Notes: generated by a model not told the origin, from the letters alone. A DNA stretch of 18,680 nt from JAYSFC01 sp041913505 (GCA_041913505.1 JAYSFC010000070.1:1-18680), one strand, 5' to 3'. Shown: positions 1 through 7,865, counted from the first letter of the stretch. Made by a program: numbers and translations.

Positions 1-50
1 GCGGACTCTTAATCCGTAGGTCGAGTGTTCGAGTCACTCAGGACCCACCA
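1..50 (+). tRNA. tRNA-Lys (anticodon CTT), 5' part missing
   Basis: The window opens inside the anticodon arm. The stem GCGGA/TCCGT encloses a seven-base loop CTCTTAA, giving anticodon CTT, which reads the lysine codon AAG. After the short variable loop comes a T arm with stem GAGTG/CACTC and loop TTCGAGT. The 3' acceptor strand AGGACCC, discriminator A and an encoded CCA follow, ending at position 50. The acceptor 5' strand and D arm lie outside the window. A hairpin terminator begins eight bases later, so this is the last gene of its transcript. Confidence 0.88.
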
Positions 51-57
51 CTCATAT

Positions 58-88
58 AAAGGACTTAGCCGAAAGGCTAAGTCCTTTT
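58..88 (+). terminator. Intrinsic terminator of the tRNA-Lys gene
   Basis: A perfect 13-bp stem (58-70 pairing with 75-87) is closed by a GAAA tetraloop at 71-74 and ends in four T residues. It lies directly downstream of the tRNA 3' end, as expected for a tRNA transcription unit. Confidence 0.85.
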
Positions 89-509
89 GTACTTCTGGGC
101 GTGACAAAAACCTGACCACACCCCGCCCCTGCTCGGCGTGCGATGCAGCCGCAGGCAAGGGCTCCCCTCCCCGCCTTGAACAGCGGGCCAGCATCTCCCG
201 GGACTTTCAGCCGCCCAAGACCTCGTATCCGTCGCAGAACGTTCACGCCCGGCGATACGATGGGCAGTCGAGTCTGGCACCCTGGCTCTGCACGCCTGCA
301 TACCGGCTTAACGTCGAAGGTGCGCCGCGTACAACGGCATGGCGCCGGGAAGCTGACGATCACCGGCGCGTCTCGTGGCGCCAGGTCGTAGTGTGGTATC
401 CCATCGGCGCGACCGGTATGCTCGCAATGCTCCGGAAATATCCCGCAAACTGTGCCGGCACGCCCTATCCCCGCCTCCCGGGGCCACCATCGAACGCCAT
501 GCACCAGGA
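89..509. other. Gene-free stretch between tRNA-Lys and the phosphatase gene
   Basis: About 420 nt in which I recognise no gene. Open frames exist on both strands, but their translations are rich in Arg, Pro and Cys, resemble no family I know, and overlap each other or the tRNA, as random GC-rich sequence does. I saw no integrase remnant and no visible second copy of the tRNA 3' end that would mark an integrated element. The promoter for the downstream phosphatase gene should lie here, but no clear -35/-10 pair stands out. Confidence 0.5.
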
Positions 510-515
510 ATGCCT

Positions 516-1580
516 ATGAGTCTGATCCAATCGCTGCCCGACGGCCCACTGGACATCGTGGGCGACATCCACGGTGAATTCGATGCGCTGCTGCAGCTCC
601 TGGGTCATCTGGGCTATGACCTCCAGGGACGCCACCCGCAAGGGCGCACAGCGGTGTTCGTTGGTGATTTCTGCGACCGGGGGCCCAACAGCCCTGCCGT
701 TCTGGCGCTGGTGCAGGCCTGGGTCCAGTCTGGCCGCGCTGCCGCCATCCTGGGCAACCACGAGATCAATTTGCTGCGCGAAGACGCCAAGGACGGTTCG
801 GGCTGGTTTTTTGACACCCGCATGGCACGCGACCAGGAAAAATACGCCCCCTTTCACCGGCCTACACCGGCGCAGCGCCGCGATATCGTGGCCTTCTTGT
901 CGGCCCTACCCATCGGGCTTGAGCGGCCAGACCTGCGCGTGGTGCATGCCGCGTGGCAGGACGCCCAGATCGAGGCCGCGCGGCGCTTGCCTCTGGGCTC
1001 CGTGCGTGGCGAATACGATCGGTGGGAGCAGGTCGCCCAGCAGCAAGCCAGGGAAACTGCGTTGGAAGAGCGCATGGCCAAGGAGCTGGAGCAATGGGAG
1101 CACGGCCTCGAAAGCAGCCAGCACCAGCCTCCGTTCCTGCACGCCCATGCCGAGTTCGAGGCGAACAAGCAGATGCTGAACCCGCTCAAGGTGCTGACCT
1201 CCGGCGTGGAGCAGCGCGGCACCGAGCCCTTCTTCTCGGGCGGCAAGTGGCGATTTGCCGAGCGCATTCCATGGTGGGACACGTACACAGACCCCATCCC
1301 CGTGGTCGTGGGACACTACTGGCGGCGCGTGCATAAGGTCGACCGCGCGGCCATCGGCAAGGGCGATATGGACTTGTTCGCCCACACGCCCCCGGTGGCT
1401 TGGCATGGCCGGCGCGGGAATGTGTTCTGCGTGGACTTCTCGGCCGGTGGCCGCTGGCAGGAGCGCAAGTCCGGGGCGGCCGTGGGCCGCGACTTCAAGC
1501 TGGCCGCGCTCCGCTGGCCGGAGCGGGTCTTGCAGTTCGACGACGGCCACGCGCAAGCCACCACAGGTTTTTGCCCCTGA
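516..1580 (+). CDS. PPP-family metallophosphoesterase
   Basis: A 354-residue calcineurin-like phosphoesterase. The signature metal-binding motifs appear in order: GDIHG at residues 16-20, GDFCDRG at 50-56 and GNHE at 80-83, with later histidines in VVHA and GHYW segments. These supply the dinuclear metal site of the PPP superfamily, which includes bis(5'-nucleosyl)-tetraphosphatase (ApaH), PrpE and bacterial Ser/Thr phosphatases. The substrate cannot be told from sequence. At 354 residues it is longer than ApaH or PrpE, with an extra central charged, helical region (about residues 165-220). The ATG at 516 is chosen because AGGA lies six bases upstream; an in-frame ATG at 510 is possible. The frame is open further upstream, but that extension is not protein-like. 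It is followed by a 171-nt gap and the MFS gene on the same strand. Confidence 0.82.
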   Translation: MSLIQSLPDGPLDIVGDIHGEFDALLQLLGHLGYDLQGRHPQGRTAVFVGDFCDRGPNSPAVLALVQAWVQSGRAAAILGNHEINLLREDAKDGSGWFFDTRMARDQEKYAPFHRPTPAQRRDIVAFLSALPIGLERPDLRVVHAAWQDAQIEAARRLPLGSVRGEYDRWEQVAQQQARETALEERMAKELEQWEHGLESSQHQPPFLHAHAEFEANKQMLNPLKVLTSGVEQRGTEPFFSGGKWRFAERIPWWDTYTDPIPVVVGHYWRRVHKVDRAAIGKGDMDLFAHTPPVAWHGRRGNVFCVDFSAGGRWQERKSGAAVGRDFKLAALRWPERVLQFDDGHAQATTGFCP

Positions 1581-1611
1581 GACGGCGGAAATGGCGGAAG
1601 CGGAAATCGCT

Positions 1612-1638
1612 GAGCGACCTGCCCTCTTGCGGGCGCTC
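1612..1638 (+). other. Hairpin downstream of the phosphatase gene
   Basis: GAGCG at 1612-1616 pairs with CGCTC at 1634-1638, and CCTGC (1618-1622) pairs with GCGGG (1629-1633) with one G-T pair and one bulged A. It starts 31 bases after the phosphatase stop. No T-run follows, so it is not a standard intrinsic terminator; it could protect the mRNA 3' end or have no function. Confidence 0.3.
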
Positions 1639-1751
1639 GGCACGATACGGGTGCATCACCGATAATCCCAGCCCGCCCACGCCAAACCCATCCATTCGCG
1701 CTACCGGCCACCAGGGCTCTGCGCGAACGTTGGCCTCTCCCGAAGACCCAC

Positions 1752-2984
1752 ATGCACCCCCAAGCCCAAAACCTCTGGCGCGCCCCGCGCTGGGCTCTCG
1801 CCGTGCTGCTCGCCGTGCTGGGCATGCTGGGCCCGTTCTCGATCGACACCTACATCCCCGCGTTCTCGGGCATTGCGCGGGCGCTGGGCGCCTCGCCTGT
1901 CGAGATGCAGCAGACGCTTTCGGCCTACCTGTTCGGCTTCGCGTTCATGAACCTGTTCCATGGCGCGCTATCGGACAGTTTCGGACGCCGCCCTGTGGTG
2001 CTCTGCGGCCTGGCGATGTTCACCCTCGCGTCCGCGGGCTGTGCGCTATCGCAGAACATCGCCCAGCTCGTGGCCTTCCGCGCGCTGCAGGGCCTCTCCA
2101 CGGGCGCCGGCATCGTGGTGTCTCGTGCCGTCATCCGCGACATGTTCCCGCCCGACCAGGCGCAGCGGGTGATGAGCCAGGTCACCATCTACTTCGGCGT
2201 GGCCCCGGCCATTGCGCCCGTCGTCGGGGGCTGGCTGTTCGTGCACCTGGGCTGGCCCAGCATCTTCTGGTTCCTGACCCTGGTGGGCGTGGTGCTATGG
2301 ATGGCCAACTTCCGCCTGCTGCCCGAGAGCCTGCCTCCCGCGCAGCGCCAGCCTTTCAACATGCCGCACCTGATGCGCGGCTACTGGCAGCTGTGCTCAA
2401 GCCCGCGGTTTCTGCTGCTGGCGCTCGCGAGCGGCGTGCCCTTCAACGGCATGTTTCTCTACGTGCTCGCTGCACCGGCCTTCCTGGGGCAGCACCTGGC
2501 GCTTGCGCCTACGCAGTTCTTCTGGTTCTTCGTGCTCACCATCTCGGGGATCATGGGCGGCGCCTGGCTCAGCGGCCGGCTGGCGGGCCGCATCGCACCC
2601 AAACGGCAGATCCGCCATGGCTTCGTGATCATGCTCGTCACCTCGGTGCTGAATCTGGTCGCCAATTTGCTTCTACCGGCGCACGTGTCGTGGGCGCTGT
2701 TCCCTATCGCCCTGTTCGCCTTGGGCTGGGCGCTCATGGTGCCCGTGGTCACGCTGCTGGTGCTCGATCTGCACCCCGATCGGCGCGGCATGGCCTCGTC
2801 GCTGCAGGCCGTAGTGGGTTCCACGGCCAATGGCATCGTGGCCGGCGTGGTGGCGCCGCTCGTGATGCACTCCACCGTGGGGCTGGCCTGCGCGTCGCTA
2901 CTGCTGATGTGCGTGGGACTGGTGTCGTGGGTTTACCTGCACCACCGCTGGCCCGACATCGGGCGCGTCGCGAACCAGGGCTGA
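1752..2984 (+). CDS. Bcr/CflA-type MFS multidrug exporter
   Basis: A 410-residue integral inner-membrane protein with the alternating hydrophobic pattern of a 12-helix major facilitator. The loop between helices 2 and 3 carries MFS motif A (GALSDSFGRRPV). The fifth helix has an APAIAPVVGGW segment, matching motif C of drug:proton antiporters. The N-terminal GPFSIDTYIPAF segment is typical of the Bcr/CflA subfamily of DHA1, which exports drugs such as bicyclomycin and chloramphenicol, or small metabolites, using the proton gradient. The actual substrate is unknown. The length is normal for the family. The ATG at 1752 begins a sensible short cytoplasmic tail, but no clear Shine-Dalgarno precedes it. 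The stop lies 19 bases from the convergent diguanylate cyclase gene, with no terminator in between. Confidence 0.88.
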   Translation: MHPQAQNLWRAPRWALAVLLAVLGMLGPFSIDTYIPAFSGIARALGASPVEMQQTLSAYLFGFAFMNLFHGALSDSFGRRPVVLCGLAMFTLASAGCALSQNIAQLVAFRALQGLSTGAGIVVSRAVIRDMFPPDQAQRVMSQVTIYFGVAPAIAPVVGGWLFVHLGWPSIFWFLTLVGVVLWMANFRLLPESLPPAQRQPFNMPHLMRGYWQLCSSPRFLLLALASGVPFNGMFLYVLAAPAFLGQHLALAPTQFFWFFVLTISGIMGGAWLSGRLAGRIAPKRQIRHGFVIMLVTSVLNLVANLLLPAHVSWALFPIALFALGWALMVPVVTLLVLDLHPDRRGMASSLQAVVGSTANGIVAGVVAPLVMHSTVGLACASLLLMCVGLVSWVYLHHRWPDIGRVANQG

Positions 2985-3003
2985 CCCTGCTGGACCCCGG
3001 CGG

Positions 3004-4470
3004 TCAGTCCGCGCGGCGGCGGTCCAGGTCGTGTTCGTTGTAGTAGGAAGCTTTTTCTGCGTACATCGCCTGATCGGCGCGGTGCACGGTGGCTTCGACC
3101 TGATCGCCGGCATGGCAGCAGGCCACTCCCATCGACAAGCTCACGGTCTGGCCCGGATAAAACTGGTTGTTGAGTTCCAGCAGCGAGACGATGCGCTCGC
3201 GCACGGCCTGTGCACCGCGCTCGTCGGTAGCCGGCAGCAGCACCATGAACTCATCGCCACCGATGCGGGCAGCGCAGGCCGGTGCATCCACGGCCTTGGC
3301 GAGTACCTCCCCCACGCGCCGCAGCATGGCGTCACCCGCCGCATGGCCATGTTCGTCGTTGGCCTCCTTGAGGCCGTTCATGTCCATCGCGATCACCGAC
3401 AGCGGCCAGGGCCCCTTGCGTGAAAGGCGGTTGAGTTCCTCCATGTAGAAGGCCCGGTTGCGCAACTGGGTGAGCACGTCGTGCTTGCCCAGGTACTCGA
3501 GGTAGGCCTCGGCCTTTTTGCGCGCCGTGATGTCGACCAGGGACAACAGCACGAGCTCCCAGTTGCCCGCGTGGCTGTCGAGCACGGAGAACTGCATATG
3601 GATGTGCAGGGCATCGCCCGACAGCGCGTAGTTGAGTACTTCGCGCTGCTGCACAAGCTTGCCATTCCAAAGGTCCTGCAATTGTTCGGCGAACGAGTCG
3701 TGCATTTCCCCACGGAAGATGCGGCCGACGTTGTTGAGCAGCGCCGCCTTGTCAGGGGCGCCAAACATCTCGAGGGTCTGCTGGTTCACATCGATCACCC
3801 GGATCTCCTGCATGCAGCGGGTGACGAACTCCGGGTGCACCTTCAGAAAGGTTGTGAAATCGTGGATACCCTGGGCGCGCACTCCATCGAGCAATCGCTT
3901 GACCTCGCTGAAGTCCTCCACCCACAGCGACACGGGCGAGCGCTCGAACAGATCGCGCGCGTACGCCTCGCTACGGCGCAGTTGCGCCTCGCTGCGCACC
4001 TCGGCCGTCACATCCTCGAGCGACACAAGTACGCGGCTCCAGCTGTCCTCATGCCCCGGGAGAATACGGGCACGGATCTGCACATCCAGCCGGCGCCCAT
4101 CAAGTGCATAGTTCACCGTGCGGTTCGAGAATTCGAGTGCACCAGACCATAGCTGTGCCAGTTCGTTCACCGCACGCACATGCATGTCGTCGCGGAACAC
4201 CTCGCCGAGGCGGGATTCCAGCGTCTGTTGGTCGGGAGCGGCAAACAGCTCCAGCGTACGGCGATTGACCTGCAGCACTTTGAGCGCAGCACTGCATTGG
4301 CGCTGTCTTTCGGGGCTGTTCGCAAGATGCTGCCGGATATCGGTCACCCCTTCGGCCCGCCATTGGTCAAACAGCTGCTTGAGCGCACTGAAATCCTCAA
4401 GCCAGAGCGACACGGGCGCAAGATCGAACATGTGCTCGAAATCCACGCCGGATGTGAGAAAAGACGCCAC
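3004..4470 (-). CDS. Diguanylate cyclase with two tandem PAS domains (GGDEF)
   Basis: A 488-residue predicted cytoplasmic sensor enzyme that makes c-di-GMP from two GTP. It has a first PAS domain (about residues 14-155), a second PAS domain (about 174-315), a short linker helix and a C-terminal GGDEF domain (about 329-479) with an intact GGDEF motif at 404-408. The two PAS domains are clearly related: APVSLWLEDF recurs as SPVSLWVEDF 160 residues later, so they arose by internal duplication. No transmembrane segment or signal peptide is visible, and no EAL domain is present. The usual RxxD inhibitory site ahead of GGDEF is not present at its normal spacing. The start is set at GTG 4470 because GGAGG lies six bases upstream (complement of 4475-4481); a longer frame from 4533 lacks a ribosome site. 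The signal sensed is unknown. Confidence 0.9.
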   Translation of the reverse strand: MASFLTSGVDFEHMFDLAPVSLWLEDFSALKQLFDQWRAEGVTDIRQHLANSPERQRQCSAALKVLQVNRRTLELFAAPDQQTLESRLGEVFRDDMHVRAVNELAQLWSGALEFSNRTVNYALDGRRLDVQIRARILPGHEDSWSRVLVSLEDVTAEVRSEAQLRRSEAYARDLFERSPVSLWVEDFSEVKRLLDGVRAQGIHDFTTFLKVHPEFVTRCMQEIRVIDVNQQTLEMFGAPDKAALLNNVGRIFRGEMHDSFAEQLQDLWNGKLVQQREVLNYALSGDALHIHMQFSVLDSHAGNWELVLLSLVDITARKKAEAYLEYLGKHDVLTQLRNRAFYMEELNRLSRKGPWPLSVIAMDMNGLKEANDEHGHAAGDAMLRRVGEVLAKAVDAPACAARIGGDEFMVLLPATDERGAQAVRERIVSLLELNNQFYPGQTVSLSMGVACCHAGDQVEATVHRADQAMYAEKASYYNEHDLDRRRAD

Positions 4471-4474
4471 GAAA

Positions 4475-4481
4475 CACCTCC
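4475..4481 (-). promoter_or_regulatory. Shine-Dalgarno site deciding a GTG start
   Basis: On the minus strand this reads GGAGGTG, near-ideal complementarity to the 16S rRNA 3' end, about six bases before GTG at 4468-4470. It favours that GTG over the upstream ATG at 4533 and the downstream ATG at 4431, neither of which has a comparable site. Confidence 0.75.
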
Positions 4482-4557
4482 GCCGAGCATTATGGTCGAG
4501 CCCCACGGGATTCCTCAGAGGTCCGCATAGCATGGCAAGACCGTAGGCACCAGAAAA

Positions 4558-4580
4558 AAACCGGCCCCAAGGGCCGGTTT
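4558..4580. terminator. Bidirectional intrinsic terminator after the DEAD-box helicase gene
   Basis: A perfect 10-bp stem, AAACCGGCCC (4558-4567) and GGGCCGGTTT (4571-4580), has a three-base loop. On the minus strand it ends in a run of seven T, fitting termination of the helicase gene that stops at 4604. On the plus strand it ends in only three T. Confidence 0.82.
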
Positions 4581-4603
4581 CTGTGTTCAGCGAATGCCGC
4601 TAC

Positions 4604-6466
4604 TCAGCGCGCCGGGCGCTTGCGGGCATCATGGGGTACGAACGGCTTGCCGCCACCCGCACCCGCCGGCTTGGTGAAGGCCGGCTTGCGGCCCCAGTCG
4701 CCACGTGGAGCGGCATCGCCCCGCCCGAAACCGCCACGGCCACTGTCGCCAAAGCCGCCTTTGCGGCCGTAGCCTTCGTTGTCGCGCCGGCCGCCGAAGC
4801 CCCCACGGTCGCCAGCATGGGGATGGCCACGGTCGGCAAAACCGCCGCGATCGGCAAAGCCTGCACGCTCGCCGCGCGGTGCACCGTAGCCGTCCGCCGC
4901 ACGGGCCGGGCCGCGCCCAGCGCGGTCGCCGAAGGCAGGACGGTCGCCAAAGGCCGGGCGATCACCAAACGCCGGGCGATCGCCACCACGGCCAAAGCGG
5001 CGGTCACGGCCATCGCGCCCACGGCCATTGCCCTCGGGGCGGCCGCCTTGCGGGAAGCGCTGCGTAGGCTCCAGACCCGGAATCACGTCGGCCTTGAACG
5101 GCTGGCGGCTGTAGCCTTCGATATCGAAGATCTTGCGGCGGTCGCGGAACTCGGCGAACGTGACAGCCAGGCCGTCGCGGCCAGCACGGCCCGTGCGGCC
5201 GATGCGGTGCGTGTAGTCCTCGGCCTTCATGGGCAGGCCGAAGTTGAACACGTGGGTGATGGTGGGCACGTCGATACCGCGCGCCGCCACGTCGGTGGCC
5301 ACAAGGATCTGCACCTGGCCGTTGCGCAGCGCCATCAGGCGACGGTTGCGCAGCCCCTGGCTCAGCGCACCGTGCAGCGCCACGGCCGAGAAGCCGTCCT
5401 GCTGCAGGTCGTTGGCAAGGCCATCGCATTCCATCTGCGTGCTGGCGAACACGATGGCCTGATCGATGGAGGCATCGCGCAGCCAGTGGTCAAGCATCTT
5501 GCGCTTGTGCTGCGCGTTGTCGGCCCAGAACAGCACCTGCTTGATGTTGGCGTGCTTTTCCTGGGGCGAATCTATGGTCACCTTCTTCACCGAAGCGCCG
5601 TTGTCGTGCATCACGCGCATGGCCAGTTGCTGGATGCGCGGCGCGAAGGTGGCGCTGAACATCATGGTCTGCTGACGCTGGCTGGTGAGCTGGTTGATTT
5701 CGGCGAGATCGTCCGAGAAGCCCAGGTCCAGCATGCGGTCGGCCTCGTCCACCACGAGGAACTGCACCTGGTCGAGCTTGATTTGCATCGAGCGCTGCAG
5801 GTCCAGCAGGCGGCCCGGCGTGGCGACGACGAGGTTGGCGTTCTGCAGCTTGGCGATCTGCATCTGGTAGGGCATGCCGCCCACCACATTGGCGATGCGC
5901 AGGCCCTTGCAGTGGCGCACCAGGTCGATGGCGTCGTGCGCCACCTGCTGCGCGAGTTCGCGCGTGGGGCACAGGATCAGGGCACCGGGCACGGCGGCCT
6001 TGAAGTTGCGCGGATTGGTCGGATCCTTGCGGCGCGCGCGCTTCGGAGGCGCCTCGCCCTTGGCGGCGGCTTCGGCGCACAGGCGCTCGTATTCGGTGCG
6101 CTCTTGCGCCTGTTGCTCGGCCTGCTGGCGGACCAGCGTGTGCAGCACGGGCAGCAGGAAGGCTGCTGTCTTGCCGCTGCCGGTCTGGCTGGAGACCATG
6201 AGGTCAATGAAGCGGCCAGCTTCCTCGCCGGCGCCCATGGCCATGGGAATGGCCTTTTCCTGCACGGCGGTGGGCTGGGTATAGCCCAGGTCGCGCACGG
6301 CCTGCACCAGCTCGGGCGCGAGGCCCAGGCGCACGAAGCCCTCGGGCAACGGGGCTGGCTCGACCTGAACTGCGGCGGCGGTGACGGGAGCGCCAACGGT
6401 CGTTTCGGGAGCCAAGGAGTGATTTGCAGGCGCGAAATCGCCCTGCACTTGCAAAGTGTCGGTCAT
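4604..6466 (-). CDS. DEAD-box ATP-dependent RNA helicase, RhlE-like
   Basis: A 620-residue helicase that unwinds short RNA duplexes using ATP; RhlE-type enzymes act in ribosome assembly, RNA decay and cold adaptation. The Q motif lies around residues 43-74, motif I SQTGSGKT at 93-100, PTREL near 167, TPGR near 216, DEAD at 240-243, SAT at 271-273, TDVAARGID near 391 and HRIGRTGR at 420-427. Between motifs I and Ia there is a charged insertion of about 45 residues (112-158), rich in Glu, Gln, Arg and Lys. After the core, residues 475-620 form a disordered Gly/Arg/Asp-rich tail with GDRPAF repeats, a probable RNA-binding region. The gene is monocistronic, with its own terminator at 4558-4580 and a leader containing two hairpins. 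The ATG at 6466 has only a weak ribosome site (GAGAA). RhlE is more likely than DeaD or SrmB because of core length and tail type. Confidence 0.92.
   Translation of the reverse strand: MTDTLQVQGDFAPANHSLAPETTVGAPVTAAAVQVEPAPLPEGFVRLGLAPELVQAVRDLGYTQPTAVQEKAIPMAMGAGEEAGRFIDLMVSSQTGSGKTAAFLLPVLHTLVRQQAEQQAQERTEYERLCAEAAAKGEAPPKRARRKDPTNPRNFKAAVPGALILCPTRELAQQVAHDAIDLVRHCKGLRIANVVGGMPYQMQIAKLQNANLVVATPGRLLDLQRSMQIKLDQVQFLVVDEADRMLDLGFSDDLAEINQLTSQRQQTMMFSATFAPRIQQLAMRVMHDNGASVKKVTIDSPQEKHANIKQVLFWADNAQHKRKMLDHWLRDASIDQAIVFASTQMECDGLANDLQQDGFSAVALHGALSQGLRNRRLMALRNGQVQILVATDVAARGIDVPTITHVFNFGLPMKAEDYTHRIGRTGRAGRDGLAVTFAEFRDRRKIFDIEGYSRQPFKADVIPGLEPTQRFPQGGRPEGNGRGRDGRDRRFGRGGDRPAFGDRPAFGDRPAFGDRAGRGPARAADGYGAPRGERAGFADRGGFADRGHPHAGDRGGFGGRRDNEGYGRKGGFGDSGRGGFGRGDAAPRGDWGRKPAFTKPAGAGGGKPFVPHDARKRPAR
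4923..4976 (-). repeat. 18-bp in-frame tandem repeats coding GDRPAF
   Basis: Three consecutive 18-nt units (4923-4940, 4941-4958, 4959-4976) with a few mismatches encode tandem GDRPAF hexapeptides in the helicase tail. A partial fourth unit follows. Because the period is a multiple of three, changes in copy number would keep the reading frame. Confidence 0.8.
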
Positions 6467-6487
6467 GGTTTTCTCACGCGAAGAACG

Positions 6488-6540
6488 CCGCAGGCGCTAC
6501 CTGCGGTGGCTTCGCCGATGGTTAAAAAACATCAACCATC
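6488..6540 (-). promoter_or_regulatory. Two hairpins in the DEAD-box helicase leader
   Basis: Two perfect 7-bp inverted repeats lie between the helicase start codon and its upstream region. CCGCAGG/CCTGCGG (6488-6494 and 6500-6506) has a 5-nt loop and sits 21 bases before the ATG. GATGGTT/AACCATC (6517-6523 and 6534-6540) encloses an A-rich 10-nt loop. Neither is followed by a T-run, so they are more likely leader RNA structures than terminators. Whether they regulate the helicase is inference. Confidence 0.45.
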
Positions 6541-6648
6541 AAACGAAACCGGGGCCGCAGCGGTCCGGCCCGGGTGGGCAATGTTTGCAGTGCGCCGCGC
6601 TGTGAAAGCGTCGGCGTGCAGGCCCAGTGAGTGAAGGGAGATGTGCAA

Positions 6649-6682
6649 AAAAATTGCACCACCCGCAGGCAGTGCAATTTTT
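6649..6682 (-). terminator. Intrinsic terminator of the branched-chain amino acid binding protein gene
   Basis: An 11-bp stem, AAAAATTGCAC (6649-6659) and GTGCAATTTTT (6672-6682), has a 12-nt loop and continues on the minus strand into a T-run of seven. It lies about 50 bases after the stop at 6732. A further GTGCAA at 6643-6648 could pair instead with 6654-6659. A second hairpin without a T-run (6702-6726) lies between this terminator and the stop codon. Confidence 0.65.
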
Positions 6683-6731
6683 AGATTATGTCACGATTCG
6701 GGTTTTCCCGCAAATCGCGGAAAAACTTTAC

Positions 6732-7865
6732 TTAGTAGCTTGCCAGCGGCTTGGCTTTGCCGCCCTGGAAGGTCATCACGACCACGGGCGCCTTGATGCG
6801 GTTGCCCTTGTCATCGTAGGCGTACTCGCCCATCACGCCCTTGTAAGCGTGCTGGTGCATATAGGCACCCACCTTGGCGGGGTCGATGGAGCCGCTCTTT
6901 TGCATGGCCTCGCCGATATTCATGACTTGGTCGTAGTAGAACGGGCCGTACACATCAGGCGCTTGGTTGAAGTGCTTCTTGAACTTGTCCTGAAAGGCCT
7001 GCGCGGCGGGATCCTTTTCCACCAACATGCCGGCATAGGCGCAGTAGACCGTATCGTTCACGGCGTCGCCACCCAGCTTGGGCATCTCGGGGCTGCACAG
7101 CGTGTCGCCACCCAGCAGCTTGGCGTTGATGCCCAATTGCTTGATCTGGCGCGCCATGGGTGCGGCCTGCGGGGCGTAGCCGCCGTAGAAGATGGCCTCG
7201 GGCTGCTTGGCCTTGATGTTGGTGAGGATGGCCATGAAGTCGGTGGCCTTGTCGGTGGTGAACTCGCGGCCCACCACGGTCAGGCCAAGCTTTTGCGCTT
7301 CCTTGGCGAACTCATCGGCCAGGCCCTGGCCGAAGGCCGTGCGGTCGTCAATGACGGCGACCTTCTTGGCCTTGAGGACGTTCGCGGCGTAGGCAGCCAT
7401 GTTGGCGCCCGCCTGCACGTCGCTGGCGACGATGCGGAACAGATTCTTATAGCCCGCCTGGGTGATCTTGGGGTTGGTGCCCACGGTGGACACCATCACG
7501 CCGCCCTTGTCGTACTCGCGCGACGAGGGAATCGTCACGCCCGAGCAGTATGGGCCCATCACGTAGCGCACGCCAGTGTCGATGAACTTCTGCGCCACGG
7601 CCACGCCGGTCTTGGCATCGCACTGGTCATCCTCGGACACCAGCTCGAACTTCAGCGTCTTGCCGCCCACGCTGATCTTGCGCGCATTCAACTCCTCGAT
7701 GGCCAGGCGCACGCCGTTGTCGTTGTCGCGGCCCGCAAAGGTGTTGGGGCCGGAAAGGGGGCCGCTGTGGCCGATCTTGACGACCTGCTCCTGGGCAAAA
7801 GCGCTGGCGGCGCAGGCCAGTCCCACGGCAACGGCGAGGGCGGATTTCAACGAAAGGGTTTGCAT
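6732..7865 (-). CDS. Branched-chain amino acid ABC transporter substrate-binding protein (LivJ/LivK-like)
   Basis: A 377-residue periplasmic solute-binding protein of the Leu/Ile/Val-binding family (type I fold). It has a typical signal peptide: MQTLSLK, a hydrophobic stretch, then AFA before Gln25, predicting signal peptidase I cleavage near residue 24. The mature protein begins VVKIGHSGPLSGPNTFAGRDNDNG in pattern, with the ligand-site stretch around YVMGPYCSGVTIPSS and the FRIVASDVQ and AVIDDRTAFGQGLA segments typical of LivJ. It delivers branched-chain or related amino acids to a LivHMGF permease. No permease genes adjoin it, but a LivF-like ATPase sits at the right edge of the window. The ATG at 7865 is chosen because GGAG lies six bases upstream and it gives a clean signal peptide; the frame runs open further upstream. 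The terminator at 6649-6682 suggests a single-gene unit. Confidence 0.92.
   Translation of the reverse strand: MQTLSLKSALAVAVGLACAASAFAQEQVVKIGHSGPLSGPNTFAGRDNDNGVRLAIEELNARKISVGGKTLKFELVSEDDQCDAKTGVAVAQKFIDTGVRYVMGPYCSGVTIPSSREYDKGGVMVSTVGTNPKITQAGYKNLFRIVASDVQAGANMAAYAANVLKAKKVAVIDDRTAFGQGLADEFAKEAQKLGLTVVGREFTTDKATDFMAILTNIKAKQPEAIFYGGYAPQAAPMARQIKQLGINAKLLGGDTLCSPEMPKLGGDAVNDTVYCAYAGMLVEKDPAAQAFQDKFKKHFNQAPDVYGPFYYDQVMNIGEAMQKSGSIDPAKVGAYMHQHAYKGVMGEYAYDDKGNRIKAPVVVMTFQGGKAKPLASY

Noticed and set aside
9..194. Minus-strand frame ending in WWVLSDSNTRPTD
   Set aside because: This is the antisense reading of the tRNA-Lys 3' half, a well-known type of spurious protein call next to tRNA genes.
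89..509. Possible integrated element or unknown gene next to the tRNA-Lys gene
   Set aside because: tRNA ends are common integration sites, but I see no integrase, no duplicated tRNA end and no convincing coding frame here, and core genes follow at once.
1400..3043. 547-codon plus-strand open frame across the phosphatase end and the MFS gene
   Set aside because: It reads the MFS gene in another frame and gives an Arg/Ala/Pro-rich product; the 1752-2984 frame has clear MFS motifs.
4583..6634. 683-codon plus-strand open frame antisense to the DEAD-box helicase gene
   Set aside because: Its translation is Ala/Val/His-rich without any domain, while the minus strand shows every helicase motif. 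Long antisense frames are expected opposite GC-rich genes.
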